Assembly: GCA_024234215.1 (NCBI GenBank)
Contig: JACKOQ010000005.1
Span: forward strand, 124,001-188,000
Direction: 5' to 3'
Origin: Pseudomonadales bacterium
GTDB taxonomy: Bacteria > Pseudomonadota > Gammaproteobacteria > Pseudomonadales > UBA5862
DNA: 64,000 bases
How positions within the stretch are numbered: position 1 is the stretch's first letter; the number at the start of each line of letters is the position of its first letter. The notes beneath the pieces were generated by a model. That model was not told where the DNA came from. It saw nothing but the letters and a program-made list of their open reading frames with translations, and did not search any database. Both the position numbers and the translations under genes were made by a program. Positions 56,469 to 64,000 of this stretch are shown in pieces.

Positions 56469-57983
56469 TTACATCATTCTATCACCATAGGCCTGGCCGT
56501 TGGCCAATTCCGCCTCCATCCGGGCCTTCATGGCGTCGTTGCGGGTGGCCTGGATGCGGGCGAGATAGAGCTCATCGACATCGTCGGTCACATAGTTGCC
56601 GGTGAAGACCGCACACTCGAAGGTGTTGATCTTCGGATTGCCCTCTTCGGCGCAGGCGATCAGATCTTTCAGATCCTGATAGATCAACCGGTCGGCACCG
56701 ATCAACCGCTGCACCTCGGCTTCGCTGCGGCCATGGGCAATCAGCTCGGTGGCGGCGGGCATGTCGATGCCATAGACATTGGGGTAGCGCACCGGCGGCG
56801 AGGCCGAGGCGAAATAGACCTTCCGCGCGCCGGCATCGCGTGCCATCTGCACGATCTGCTGGCAGGTGGTGCCACGCACGATGGAGTCATCGACCAGCAG
56901 CACATTCTTGCCGCGGAACTCCAGATCGATGGCGTTGAGTTTCTGCCTGACCGATTTCTTGCGCTGGCTCTGCCCCGGCATGATGAAGGTGCGACCGATG
57001 TAGCGGTTCTTGACGAACCCCTCGCGGAACTTGACGCCCAGGCGGTTGGCCAGCGGCAGCGCCGAAGTGCGGCTGGTGTCTGGAATCGGAATCACCACGT
57101 CGATGTCATGGTCGGGCCAGCTGCGCAGAATCTTTTCAGCCAGCTTCTCACCCATCCGCAGCCGTGCCTTGTAGACCGAGATGCCATCGATGATCGAATC
57201 GGGCCGGGCAAAGTAGACATGCTCGAAGATGCAGGGGCTGTAGTGGGTCTGGGTCGCACAGAGCTGACTGTGCAGTTCGCCATGCAGATCGATGAAGACC
57301 GCCTCGCCGGGCAGCACGTCGCGCAACAGCTTGAAGTCGAGCGCGTCGAGGGCGACGCTCTCGGAGGCGATCATGTGTTCGACCCCCTGCTCGGTCTCGC
57401 GCCGTCCCACCACCAGCGGCCGAATGCCGTTGGGGTCGCGAAAGCCGAGCACACCATGCCCCATCACCAGCGCCACCACGGCGAACCCCCCGCGACAGCG
57501 CCGCTGCACGCCGGCCACGGCACGAAAGAACACCTCGGGCGTCGGCGTGTGGGTGGCATGGGCCTGCAACTCATGGGCGAGCACATTGAGCAGCACCTCG
57601 GAGTCGGAATCGGTGTTGACGTGGCGCAGATCGTCCCGATAGAGCTCCTGACTCAGTTTGGCCGTGTTGGTCAGGTTGCCGTTGTGCGCCAGGCTGATGC
57701 CGTAGGGCGAGTTGACGTAGAACGGCTGCGCCAGCGCCACACTGGAGCTCCCCGCCGTGGGATAGCGGACATGACCGATGCCGACGTTGCCCAGCAGCAT
57801 CTGCATGTCGCGCTCCTGGAACACATCACGCACCAGGCCATTGCCCTTGCGCAGGTGCATCCGGCCATCGGCGCTGGTCATGATGCCCGCTGCATCCTGA
57901 CCACGGTGTTGCAGCACCGTCAGGGCATCGTAGAGCCCCTGGTTTACGTTGCTGTGTGCAACCATGCCAACTACGCCGCACAT
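56469..57983 (-). CDS. purF: Amidophosphoribosyltransferase
   Basis: First committed step of purine synthesis. 504 residues: the N-terminal Ntn glutaminase has its nucleophile Cys2 exposed after Met removal (MCGVVGMVAHSNVNQGLYDALTVLQHRGQDAAGI). The phosphoribosyltransferase half carries the PRPP loop VLLVDDSIVRGTT (about 360). No extra propeptide precedes Cys2, as in E. coli. 80 bp after cvpA. Confidence 0.97.
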   Translation of the reverse strand: MCGVVGMVAHSNVNQGLYDALTVLQHRGQDAAGIMTSADGRMHLRKGNGLVRDVFQERDMQMLLGNVGIGHVRYPTAGSSSVALAQPFYVNSPYGISLAHNGNLTNTAKLSQELYRDDLRHVNTDSDSEVLLNVLAHELQAHATHTPTPEVFFRAVAGVQRRCRGGFAVVALVMGHGVLGFRDPNGIRPLVVGRRETEQGVEHMIASESVALDALDFKLLRDVLPGEAVFIDLHGELHSQLCATQTHYSPCIFEHVYFARPDSIIDGISVYKARLRMGEKLAEKILRSWPDHDIDVVIPIPDTSRTSALPLANRLGVKFREGFVKNRYIGRTFIMPGQSQRKKSVRQKLNAIDLEFRGKNVLLVDDSIVRGTTCQQIVQMARDAGARKVYFASASPPVRYPNVYGIDMPAATELIAHGRSEAEVQRLIGADRLIYQDLKDLIACAEEGNPKINTFECAVFTGNYVTDDVDELYLARIQATRNDAMKARMEAELANGQAYGDRMM

Positions 57984-58063
57984 AGGACACCTCGGTCGTC
58001 GCCATCAGAGTTGAAGTTTGCTGTCGCTCGAACAGCCGTGTCGTCACGATCCATTCGGGTCGT

Positions 58064-58570
58064 TCAGCCGGTTGCGGCCGTTATCGTCCCTGTCACCAGG
58101 GGCAGCAGCGTATGACGCCCCCAATCGGCGAGCAACAGCAGATGGGGAAGCAGCCGGGAGCTGTGCCATGACTCGCTTGAGGTCGCTGGCGTCTGCTCGA
58201 TGGCTGCCACCAGCAATACCACGATGATCAACCCGCGCACGACACCAAAGGCCATGCCCAACAGGCGATCGAACATACCCAATCCGCTGACCCGCAGCAA
58301 ATGTCCCAGCAGGCGTCCCAGGATGCCACCCATCACCAGCACACCAAAGAACAGCAGCGCGAAGGCCGCGACGGTGCGCAGTGGCGCGGAGGCGATCCAT
58401 CCGGCCAGCAGCAGCTCCATCTGCCCCGAAAAGAGCCGGGCGACCACCACGGCCACCAGCAGGGAGAGCAGCGAGACGGCCTCGCGCATGAAGCCACGGG
58501 TCAGGCTGAGCAGCGCGGAGAGAGTGATCACACCCAGGATTGTCCAATCGATCCAGACCAGGGCGCTCAT
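58064..58570 (-). CDS. cvpA: Colicin V production family membrane protein
   Basis: 168 residues with four hydrophobic segments (WTILGVITLSALLSLTRGF; AVSLLSLLVAVVVARLF; LRTVAAFALLFFGVLVMGGILGRLL; FGVVRGLIIVVLLVAAIE) and the family motif LLRVSGLGMFDRLLGMAFGVVRG. Inner-membrane protein needed for colicin V export in E. coli; general role tied to envelope stress is not settled. Typical partner immediately before purF. Confidence 0.93.
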   Translation of the reverse strand: MSALVWIDWTILGVITLSALLSLTRGFMREAVSLLSLLVAVVVARLFSGQMELLLAGWIASAPLRTVAAFALLFFGVLVMGGILGRLLGHLLRVSGLGMFDRLLGMAFGVVRGLIIVVLLVAAIEQTPATSSESWHSSRLLPHLLLLADWGRHTLLPLVTGTITAATG

Positions 58571-58646
58571 CGATCATCCTCAGTCAGATCAGGGTGGCCG
58601 GCAGCAGCGAAGGCCATCCACTGCCACCGGACGCGCGCCAGCGCCG

Positions 58647-60089
58647 TCAATTCGACCCGGCTGGCAGAGTGATATAGGAGATGCCCGCCATGTGTTGCAG
58701 CACCCGCACCACCTGACAACTGTAACCGAACTCGTTGTCATACCAGACATAGAGCACACAGTGGTTGCCGCTGACGATCGTGGCCTTGGCATCGACCACA
58801 CCGGCATGACGTGAACCGATGAAGTCGGTCGACACCACCTCCGATGAGTCGACATAGTCGATCTGCTTGCGCAGCGAAGAGTTGAGCGCGGCATCGTGCA
58901 ACAGTGCGTTCACCGCTTCGACCGAACTCTCCTTGGCCAGGTTGAGGTTGATGACCGCCAGCGAGACGTTGGGCGTCGGCACGCGGATGGCGTTGCCGGT
59001 CAGCTTGCCGGCCAGCTCCGGCAATGCCTTGGCCACCGCCTTGGCGGCACCGGTTTCAGTGATCACCATGTTGACCGGCGCGCTGCGTCCACGGCGGCTG
59101 CCGCTGTGGTAGTTGTCGAGCAGATTCTGGTCGTTGGTGTAGGAGTGGACCGTCTCGATGTGACCACTTTCGACACCGAAGTTGTCGTTCATCACCTTCA
59201 GCACCGGCACGATCGCATTGGTGGTGCAGGAGGCGGCGGAGACGATCTGCTCCTTGCCGATCACATCCTGATTGATGCCAAAGACGACATTCTTGATCTC
59301 GCCCTTGCCGGGTGCCGTCAGCAGCACGCGGCCAACCCCGGGGCATTTGAGATGTTGCGACAGCCCCTCCTGGTCACGCCAGATACCGGTGTTGTCGACG
59401 ACGATCGCGTTGCTAATGCCATAGGAAGCATAATCGACCTCGGCCGGCGAGCTGGCGTAGATCACCTGAATGAAGTTGCCGTTGACCAGCAGGCCACTGT
59501 TCTTTTCGTCGGGGACGATGCTGCCATTGAAAGGACCATGGATCGAATCACGGCGCAACAGGCTGGCGCGCTTCTCCAGATCGCCGCCCTTGCCCTTGCG
59601 CACCACGATCGCCCGCAACCGCAGCAGATCGCCACCGCCTGCCTTTTCGATCAGCAGCCTGGCCAGCAGTCGACCGATGCGACCAAAACCATAGAGCACC
59701 ACATCCTGTGGCTGCGGAATCGGTGGCGCATTGCGCCCGATGATCGGTGCCATCTCGCGCCGTACGAACTGCTCCACCGGTTCGCTGCCGTTGTATTTGT
59801 CCAGCAGACGACCCAGGTCGATGCGGGCCGGGCCAAGGTCCAGCTCGGTCAGGACCTTCAGGATCGGAAAACTGTCGGCCACCGACAACGGGTTGCTGGT
59901 CACCCGCCGGGCAAAACGGTGCAGGCGCAAGACATCGATCACCGTCTTGTTGACCAGCGCCCGTCCATAGATCGACAGCACGATGTTGTTCTCGCGGTAG
60001 AGCCGGCCAATCAACGGAATCATCGCCTCGGCAATGGCCTCGCTGTTTTTCCATTCATCGAAGAGCGCTTCATGTTGGGGATTGATCAC
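58647..60089 (-). CDS. gap: Glyceraldehyde-3-phosphate dehydrogenase, long form
   Basis: 480 residues, about 150 longer than GapA. An N-terminal helical extension (IAEAMIPLIGRLYRENNIVLSIYGRALVNKTVIDVLRLHRFARR) precedes the NAD fold (VVLYGFGRIGRLLARLL, about 165). The catalytic Cys is in VSAASCTTNAIVPVLKVM, followed by the usual SYTNDQN and VRVPTPNVSLAV-like IRVPTPNVSLAVINL regions. This long type is known from Pseudomonas and related marine bacteria, often serving gluconeogenesis. GTG start at 60089 (AGGTG ahead); longer open frame upstream is not conserved. Confidence 0.92.
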   Translation of the reverse strand: MINPQHEALFDEWKNSEAIAEAMIPLIGRLYRENNIVLSIYGRALVNKTVIDVLRLHRFARRVTSNPLSVADSFPILKVLTELDLGPARIDLGRLLDKYNGSEPVEQFVRREMAPIIGRNAPPIPQPQDVVLYGFGRIGRLLARLLIEKAGGGDLLRLRAIVVRKGKGGDLEKRASLLRRDSIHGPFNGSIVPDEKNSGLLVNGNFIQVIYASSPAEVDYASYGISNAIVVDNTGIWRDQEGLSQHLKCPGVGRVLLTAPGKGEIKNVVFGINQDVIGKEQIVSAASCTTNAIVPVLKVMNDNFGVESGHIETVHSYTNDQNLLDNYHSGSRRGRSAPVNMVITETGAAKAVAKALPELAGKLTGNAIRVPTPNVSLAVINLNLAKESSVEAVNALLHDAALNSSLRKQIDYVDSSEVVSTDFIGSRHAGVVDAKATIVSGNHCVLYVWYDNEFGYSCQVVRVLQHMAGISYITLPAGSN

Positions 60090-60425
60090 GGACGGACACC
60101 TGTTGGATGAAAATTGGGTTGGCACATCGCCACCTGGCTTGGCGACGCTGTCTGATTCGATCACGGCGGCGGCACAAAATTCCGTCCACCACACTCATTA
60201 CCAGCATAGCCGGCAATTATCTTTGATCGACACCGACAGAGGCAATCCACAGCCTTGCAACCGGTCCAGGACACTCTCCCCTTGCTTAACAAAAATCGGG
60301 TGGTGCTTTACACTGAAAAACGGTGTTTACCCTGCAAAGAGCGCTTTGAATCATGCGCCACCCGTTCGCCTTCCACAGCCAAAATTGCCCATCAAATCTG
60401 AAATCATCTCAAGAGGTCTTCACAG
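60090..60425. other. Divergent gap / acnB intergenic region
   Basis: 336 bp without a gene. Near the acnB side it is AT-richer and holds a short imperfect hairpin ACACTG AAAAA CGGTGT (about 60311-60327). Promoter-like words (TTGCTT, TTTACA) occur but do not form a spaced pair I would defend. Confidence 0.45.
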
Positions 60426-63005
60426 GTGCTTGAATCCTACAGAAAACATGTCGAAGAGCGTGCGGCCGAAGGTGTCCCTCCAAAACCCCTGGATGCGCAA
60501 CAGGTTGCCGCGCTGGTCGAACTGATGAAGTCGCCACCGCCGGGCGAAGGCGATTTTCTGCTGGAACTGCTCAGCCAACGGGTGCCACCCGGCGTCGATG
60601 AGGCTGCCTACGTCAAGGCCGGTTTTCTGGCAGCCATCGCCAAGGGCGAAACCAGCTCGCCGCTGATTGAGCCGGTGAAGGCGGTCGAGCTGCTCGGCAC
60701 CATGCTGGGTGGCTACAACGTCGAGCCACTGATCCAGCTGCTCGATGATGCCAGGCTGGGGCCCACTGCGGCCAAGGCACTCTCTCACACCCTGCTGATC
60801 TTCGACTCGCTGCACGATGTGCTCGAAAAAGCCCGTGCCGGCAATGCCAATGCCCGCCAGGTGGTCGACAGCTGGGCCGCCGCTGACTGGTTCACTGCCC
60901 GTCCTGAGCTGGCACACAAGCTCACCATGACCGTTTTCAAGGTCGATGGCGAGACCAACACCGATGACCTCTCGCCGGCAGGCGATGCCTGGAGCCGTCC
61001 GGACATCCCGCTGCACGCCAAGGCGATGCTGGTCAAAAGAATGGAGAACCCGCTCGGCAAGATCGAGGAGCTGAAGCAGAAAGGCCATCCGCTGGTCTAT
61101 GTCGGCGATGTGGTCGGCACTGGCTCCTCGCGCAAGTCGGCCACCAACTCGGTGCTGTGGCTGATGGGCAATGACATTCCCCATGTACCCAACAAGCGCG
61201 GCGGTGGCGTCTGCATCGGCGGCAAGATCGCCCCGATCTTTTTCAACACCATGGAAGATGCCGGCGCCCTGCCCTTCGAGTGCGATGTGACCGGTCTGAA
61301 GATGGGTGATGTGATCGACATCCATCCCTATGAAGGAGTGATCAAGGCCCATGACAGCGACAGGGTGATCACCCGTTTTGCGCTGAAGTCAGAGGTGCTG
61401 CTCGACGAAGTGCGTGCCGGAGGCAGAATCCCGCTGATCATCGGCCGCGGCCTCACCGACCGCGTCCGCCGTGAATTGGGCCTGCCGCCCAGCACGCTGT
61501 TCCGCCGTCCCACCGCGGCGGCCGACAGCGACAAGGGCTTCACGCTGGCACAGAAGATGGTCGGTCGCGCCTGTGGCATTGCCGGCGTGCGCCCCGGCGT
61601 CTATTGCGAACCGCACATGACCACGGTCGGTTCCCAGGACACCACCGGCCCGATGACCCGTGATGAGCTGAAGGATCTGGCCTGCCTCGGCTTTTCCGCC
61701 GACCTGGTGATGCAGTCGTTCTGTCACACCGCGGCCTATCCCCGGCCGGTCGACATCGAGACCCAGCACACCCTGCCCGACTTCATCATGAACCGCGGCG
61801 GTGTCTCGCTGCGTCCAGGCGATGGCATCATCCACTCCTGGCTCAACCGGATGCTGCTGCCCGACACCGTCGGCACCGGTGGCGACTCCCACACCCGCTT
61901 CCCGATCGGCATCTCCTTTCCAGCCGGCTCCGGTCTGGTCGCCTTTGCCGCCGCCACCGGGGTGATGCCACTCGACATGCCCGAGTCGGTGCTGGTGCGC
62001 TTCAAGGGCCAGATGCAGCCGGGCATCACGCTGCGTGATCTGGTCAATGCCATCCCCTACGCGGCCATCCAGCAGGGTCTGCTGACCGTACCGAAGGAGG
62101 GCAAGAAGAATGTCTTCTCCGGCCGCATTCTCGAAATCGAAGGTCTGCCGCAGCTCAAGGTCGAGCAGGCGTTCGAGATCTCCGATGCCTCAGCCGAGCG
62201 CTCCGCTGCCGGCTGCACGATCAAGCTCGACAAGGCGCCGATCATCGAGTACCTCAACTCCAACGTGGTGATGCTGAAGTGGATGCTGGCCAACGGCTAT
62301 GGCGATGTCCGCACCATCGAGCGGCGCATTGCCGCGATGCAGGCCTGGATTGCCGATCCGCAACTGCTGTCGGCCGATGCCGATGCCGAGTATGCCGCGG
62401 TGATCGAGATCGATCTGAACCAGATCCGCGAGCCGCTGCTCGCCTGCCCCAACGACCCGGATGATGTGCGGCCGCTGTCGAGCGTGGCCGGCGCCAGGAT
62501 CGACGAGGTGTTCATTGGCTCCTGCATGACCAACATCGGCCACTTCCGCGCGGCCGGCAAGATGCTGGAGAAGGCCTCGGCAATCCCGACGCGGCTGTGG
62601 ATCTCGCCACCGACCAAGATGGATCAGCAGCAGTTGATGGAAGAGGGGTTCTACAACACCTTCGCCAAGGTGGGTGCGCGCACCGAGATGCCCGGCTGTT
62701 CACTCTGCATGGGCAACCAGGCACGGGTGGCCGCCAAGAGCAGCGTGGTCTCCACCTCGACCCGCAACTTCCCCAACCGTCTCGGCGATGGCGCCAATGT
62801 CTACCTCGCCTCGGCCGAACTGGCGGCAGTGGCGGCGATCCTCGGCGCACTGCCGACCGTCGAGCAGTACATGCAGTATGCCAACACGCTGAACAGCATG
62901 GCGCCCGAGATCTACCGCTATCTGAACTTCGATCAGCTCGACAACTTCGTCAAGGCGGCCAACCAGGTGAAGATTCCGGCCGTCAACGTCTCGGTCGCGG
63001 GCTGA
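60426..63005 (+). CDS. acnB: Aconitate hydratase B
   Basis: TCA-cycle aconitase interconverting citrate and isocitrate; may also bind RNA when its cluster is lost. 859 residues: HEAT-like N-terminal domain (LESYRKHVEERAAEGVPPKPLDAQQVAALVELMKSPP), swivel domain (GDVVGTGSSRKSATNSVLW), catalytic part with GGDSHTRFPIGISFPAGSGLVAFAAATGVMPLDMPE, and cluster cysteines in GSCMTNIGHFRAA and MPGCSLCMGNQARV. GTG start with AAGAGG upstream. Followed by a bidirectional terminator. Confidence 0.97.
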   Translation: MLESYRKHVEERAAEGVPPKPLDAQQVAALVELMKSPPPGEGDFLLELLSQRVPPGVDEAAYVKAGFLAAIAKGETSSPLIEPVKAVELLGTMLGGYNVEPLIQLLDDARLGPTAAKALSHTLLIFDSLHDVLEKARAGNANARQVVDSWAAADWFTARPELAHKLTMTVFKVDGETNTDDLSPAGDAWSRPDIPLHAKAMLVKRMENPLGKIEELKQKGHPLVYVGDVVGTGSSRKSATNSVLWLMGNDIPHVPNKRGGGVCIGGKIAPIFFNTMEDAGALPFECDVTGLKMGDVIDIHPYEGVIKAHDSDRVITRFALKSEVLLDEVRAGGRIPLIIGRGLTDRVRRELGLPPSTLFRRPTAAADSDKGFTLAQKMVGRACGIAGVRPGVYCEPHMTTVGSQDTTGPMTRDELKDLACLGFSADLVMQSFCHTAAYPRPVDIETQHTLPDFIMNRGGVSLRPGDGIIHSWLNRMLLPDTVGTGGDSHTRFPIGISFPAGSGLVAFAAATGVMPLDMPESVLVRFKGQMQPGITLRDLVNAIPYAAIQQGLLTVPKEGKKNVFSGRILEIEGLPQLKVEQAFEISDASAERSAAGCTIKLDKAPIIEYLNSNVVMLKWMLANGYGDVRTIERRIAAMQAWIADPQLLSADADAEYAAVIEIDLNQIREPLLACPNDPDDVRPLSSVAGARIDEVFIGSCMTNIGHFRAAGKMLEKASAIPTRLWISPPTKMDQQQLMEEGFYNTFAKVGARTEMPGCSLCMGNQARVAAKSSVVSTSTRNFPNRLGDGANVYLASAELAAVAAILGALPTVEQYMQYANTLNSMAPEIYRYLNFDQLDNFVKAANQVKIPAVNVSVAG

Positions 63006-63022
63006 CCCTCCGGCCCAAAGCG

Positions 63023-63048
63023 AAAACCCCGCCAGATGGCGGGGTTTT
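63023..63048. terminator. Bidirectional intrinsic terminator between acnB and fnr
   Basis: AAAACCCCGCC, loop AGAT, GGCGGGGTTTT: perfect 11-bp stem with an A-run on one side and T-run on the other, serving the two convergent genes. Confidence 0.9.
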
Positions 63049-63082
63049 CATTTCTGTATCTGATAAAACTGCCCGCGCCACA

Positions 63083-63868
63083 TCAATGGCTGGCACGCTG
63101 CTCCTGCATCGTGCTGGCACTGCTGCCAGCCATCGTCGAGAGTGCGGCGGGCTGCAGAATCTCGACATCCTTGCCCTCGACCCGCAGCAGTCCCTGCTTT
63201 TGAAAACGGGTGAAGACCCGGCTGACGGTCTCGACGGCCATCCCCAGATAGTTGCCCATCTCATTGCGTGACATGCTGAGCCGGAAATGGTGTGCCGAGA
63301 AGCCACGCCGTTTGAACCGCATCGAGAGGTTCACCAGCAAGGTGGCGATGCGCGCTTCGGCACTCTTCTGGCCCATGACCAGCATCATGTCCTGGTAGTC
63401 GCGCAGCTCCTTGCTCATCGAGTGCATCACCTGTTGGCGCAGGGCTGGCAGTTCGTCAAACAGCTTTTCGAGACGGATGTAGGGAATCGCGCAGACCGAG
63501 GTGGTTTCGAGCGCCACCACCGAAACCGGGTAGGTGAAGCAGTTGAGCCCCGACAGTCCGGCCAGTTCGGTGGGCAGATAGAAGCCGGTGATCTGCTCTT
63601 GGCCACTGTCAGTGATGGTATAGCTCTTGATCGAGCCGGTACGAATCGCGAAGACCGAATCGAAGATGTCGCCCTGGTGAAACAGGTAGTCACCCTTTTG
63701 CAGTGGGCGGCTGCGCTGGATGATCGAGTCGAGTTTGCTGACACCTTCATCGGTCAACGAAAGTGGCAGGCAGAGCGGCGCCAGTCCGCATTCATGACAG
63801 GCAACCCGGCTGATCTTGCCGGGTTGATGGTGACAGGAGATGGCGGCGAGATTGCGTGACTCTGACAT
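63083..63868 (-). CDS. fnr: FNR/Anr-type oxygen-sensing transcription regulator
   Basis: 261-residue Crp/Fnr regulator. Cluster ligands C24, C27, C33 (CHECGLAPLC) and C126 (SVCAIP) are all present, so it should bind an oxygen-labile [4Fe-4S] cluster and dimerise without oxygen. Cyclic-nucleotide fold (about 55-140), dimer helix (ALRQQVMHSMSKELRDYQDMMLVM), and the helix-turn-helix with RNEMGNYLGMAVETVSRVFTRFQ, whose E..SR contacts predict a TTGAT-N4-ATCAA site. The C-terminal tail is slightly longer than in E. coli. No such site is evident in its own upstream region. Confidence 0.94.
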   Translation of the reverse strand: MSESRNLAAISCHHQPGKISRVACHECGLAPLCLPLSLTDEGVSKLDSIIQRSRPLQKGDYLFHQGDIFDSVFAIRTGSIKSYTITDSGQEQITGFYLPTELAGLSGLNCFTYPVSVVALETTSVCAIPYIRLEKLFDELPALRQQVMHSMSKELRDYQDMMLVMGQKSAEARIATLLVNLSMRFKRRGFSAHHFRLSMSRNEMGNYLGMAVETVSRVFTRFQKQGLLRVEGKDVEILQPAALSTMAGSSASTMQEQRASH

Positions 63869-64000
63869 GGATCCTGCTCATGGTGGACTGCTGGGCGTCT
63901 CGTCTGATCATGCTGCGTGCGGATCAGATCGACAACGTACTTGAGAAGTATAACGAAAAGCACCACCTCAAGAAAAAACTGTCAGCCTGCCAGCAATCGA

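Noticed and set aside
63939..63975. FNR binding site upstream of fnr
   Set aside because: CTTGAG..CTCAAG halves are 20-odd bases apart and do not fit TTGAT-N4-ATCAA.

Overview
The window is a roughly 64%-GC stretch of a proteobacterial chromosome, almost certainly a gammaproteobacterium. The evidence is gene order: rnc-era-recO-pdxJ-acpS behind lepA-lepB, lysC-csrA-tRNA-Ser, cvpA-purF-metZ, ubiG-mupP-yciK, an E. coli-type SpeD, AcnB and an FNR-type regulator. The ubiG-mupP-yciK and cvpA-purF-metZ blocks recall Pseudomonas-like genomes, but nothing here fixes a genus.

Layout. 1-12.4 kb: nitrate assimilation operon on the + strand. It holds an ABC importer (nrtA partial, nrtB, a double-ATPase gene), NirBD nitrite reductase, a FAD/NADH electron-transfer protein, NasA nitrate reductase with a fused [2Fe-2S] domain, and an outer-membrane channel, and it ends at a clear intrinsic terminator. 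12.4-18.4 kb (- strand): speD, a VOC protein, an OsmC-like protein, recJ, thrC and hom. 18.8-23.2 kb: integron cassette array A. 23.5-27.4 kb: CBS protein, diguanylate cyclase, yciK-mupP-ubiG. 27.7-31.6 kb: a three-subunit molybdenum hydroxylase operon with a MoaD-like end gene. 31.7-41.5 kb: yjdF-like gene, then acpS/pdxJ/recO/era/rnc/DUF4845/lepB/lepA, gloA, argG, and an omega-amidase. 41.5-44.6 kb: methionine salvage (ybdL-like aminotransferase divergent from mtnBCD). 44.7-46.5 kb: lysC, csrA, tRNA-Ser(GCT). 46.5-51.2 kb: integron B with intact integrase, closed by a convergent tRNA-Ser(GGA). 51.5-64 kb: nitroreductase, a coiled-coil membrane protein, a DUF58/MoxR pair, metZ, purF, cvpA, gap, acnB and an fnr-type regulator.

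The notable content is the pair of integron segments. Array B has a full tyrosine integrase (catalytic residues at R154, K179, H285, R288, H311 and Y320), an attI core, a cassette promoter with a perfect TTGACA, and cassettes read on the - strand. Array A lies 27 kb away. It repeats the first 211 bp of the integron head (attI, promoter, about 40 integrase codons) with only three mismatches, and then breaks at an 88-bp palindrome. Nine cassettes have matching 7-bp core sequences at both ends, which proves cassette structure independently of the proteins. The attI-proximal cassette of A encodes an AbiTii-like protein, and that of B a TIR-like (Cap12/PycTIR type) putative NADase. HNH and PD-(D/E)XK-like proteins, several exported proteins and a VapBC pair lie behind or beside them. 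The window therefore looks like a duplicated chromosomal integron carrying candidate phage-defence cassettes. A palindromic repeat family (GGGACAGACCACGGTTTCC type) sits at the breakpoints.

The remaining genes are housekeeping. SpeD (a source of methylthioadenosine through polyamine synthesis), the mtn genes, the aminotransferase/omega-amidase pair, metZ, hom, thrC and lysC together give a window rich in aspartate-family and sulfur amino-acid metabolism.
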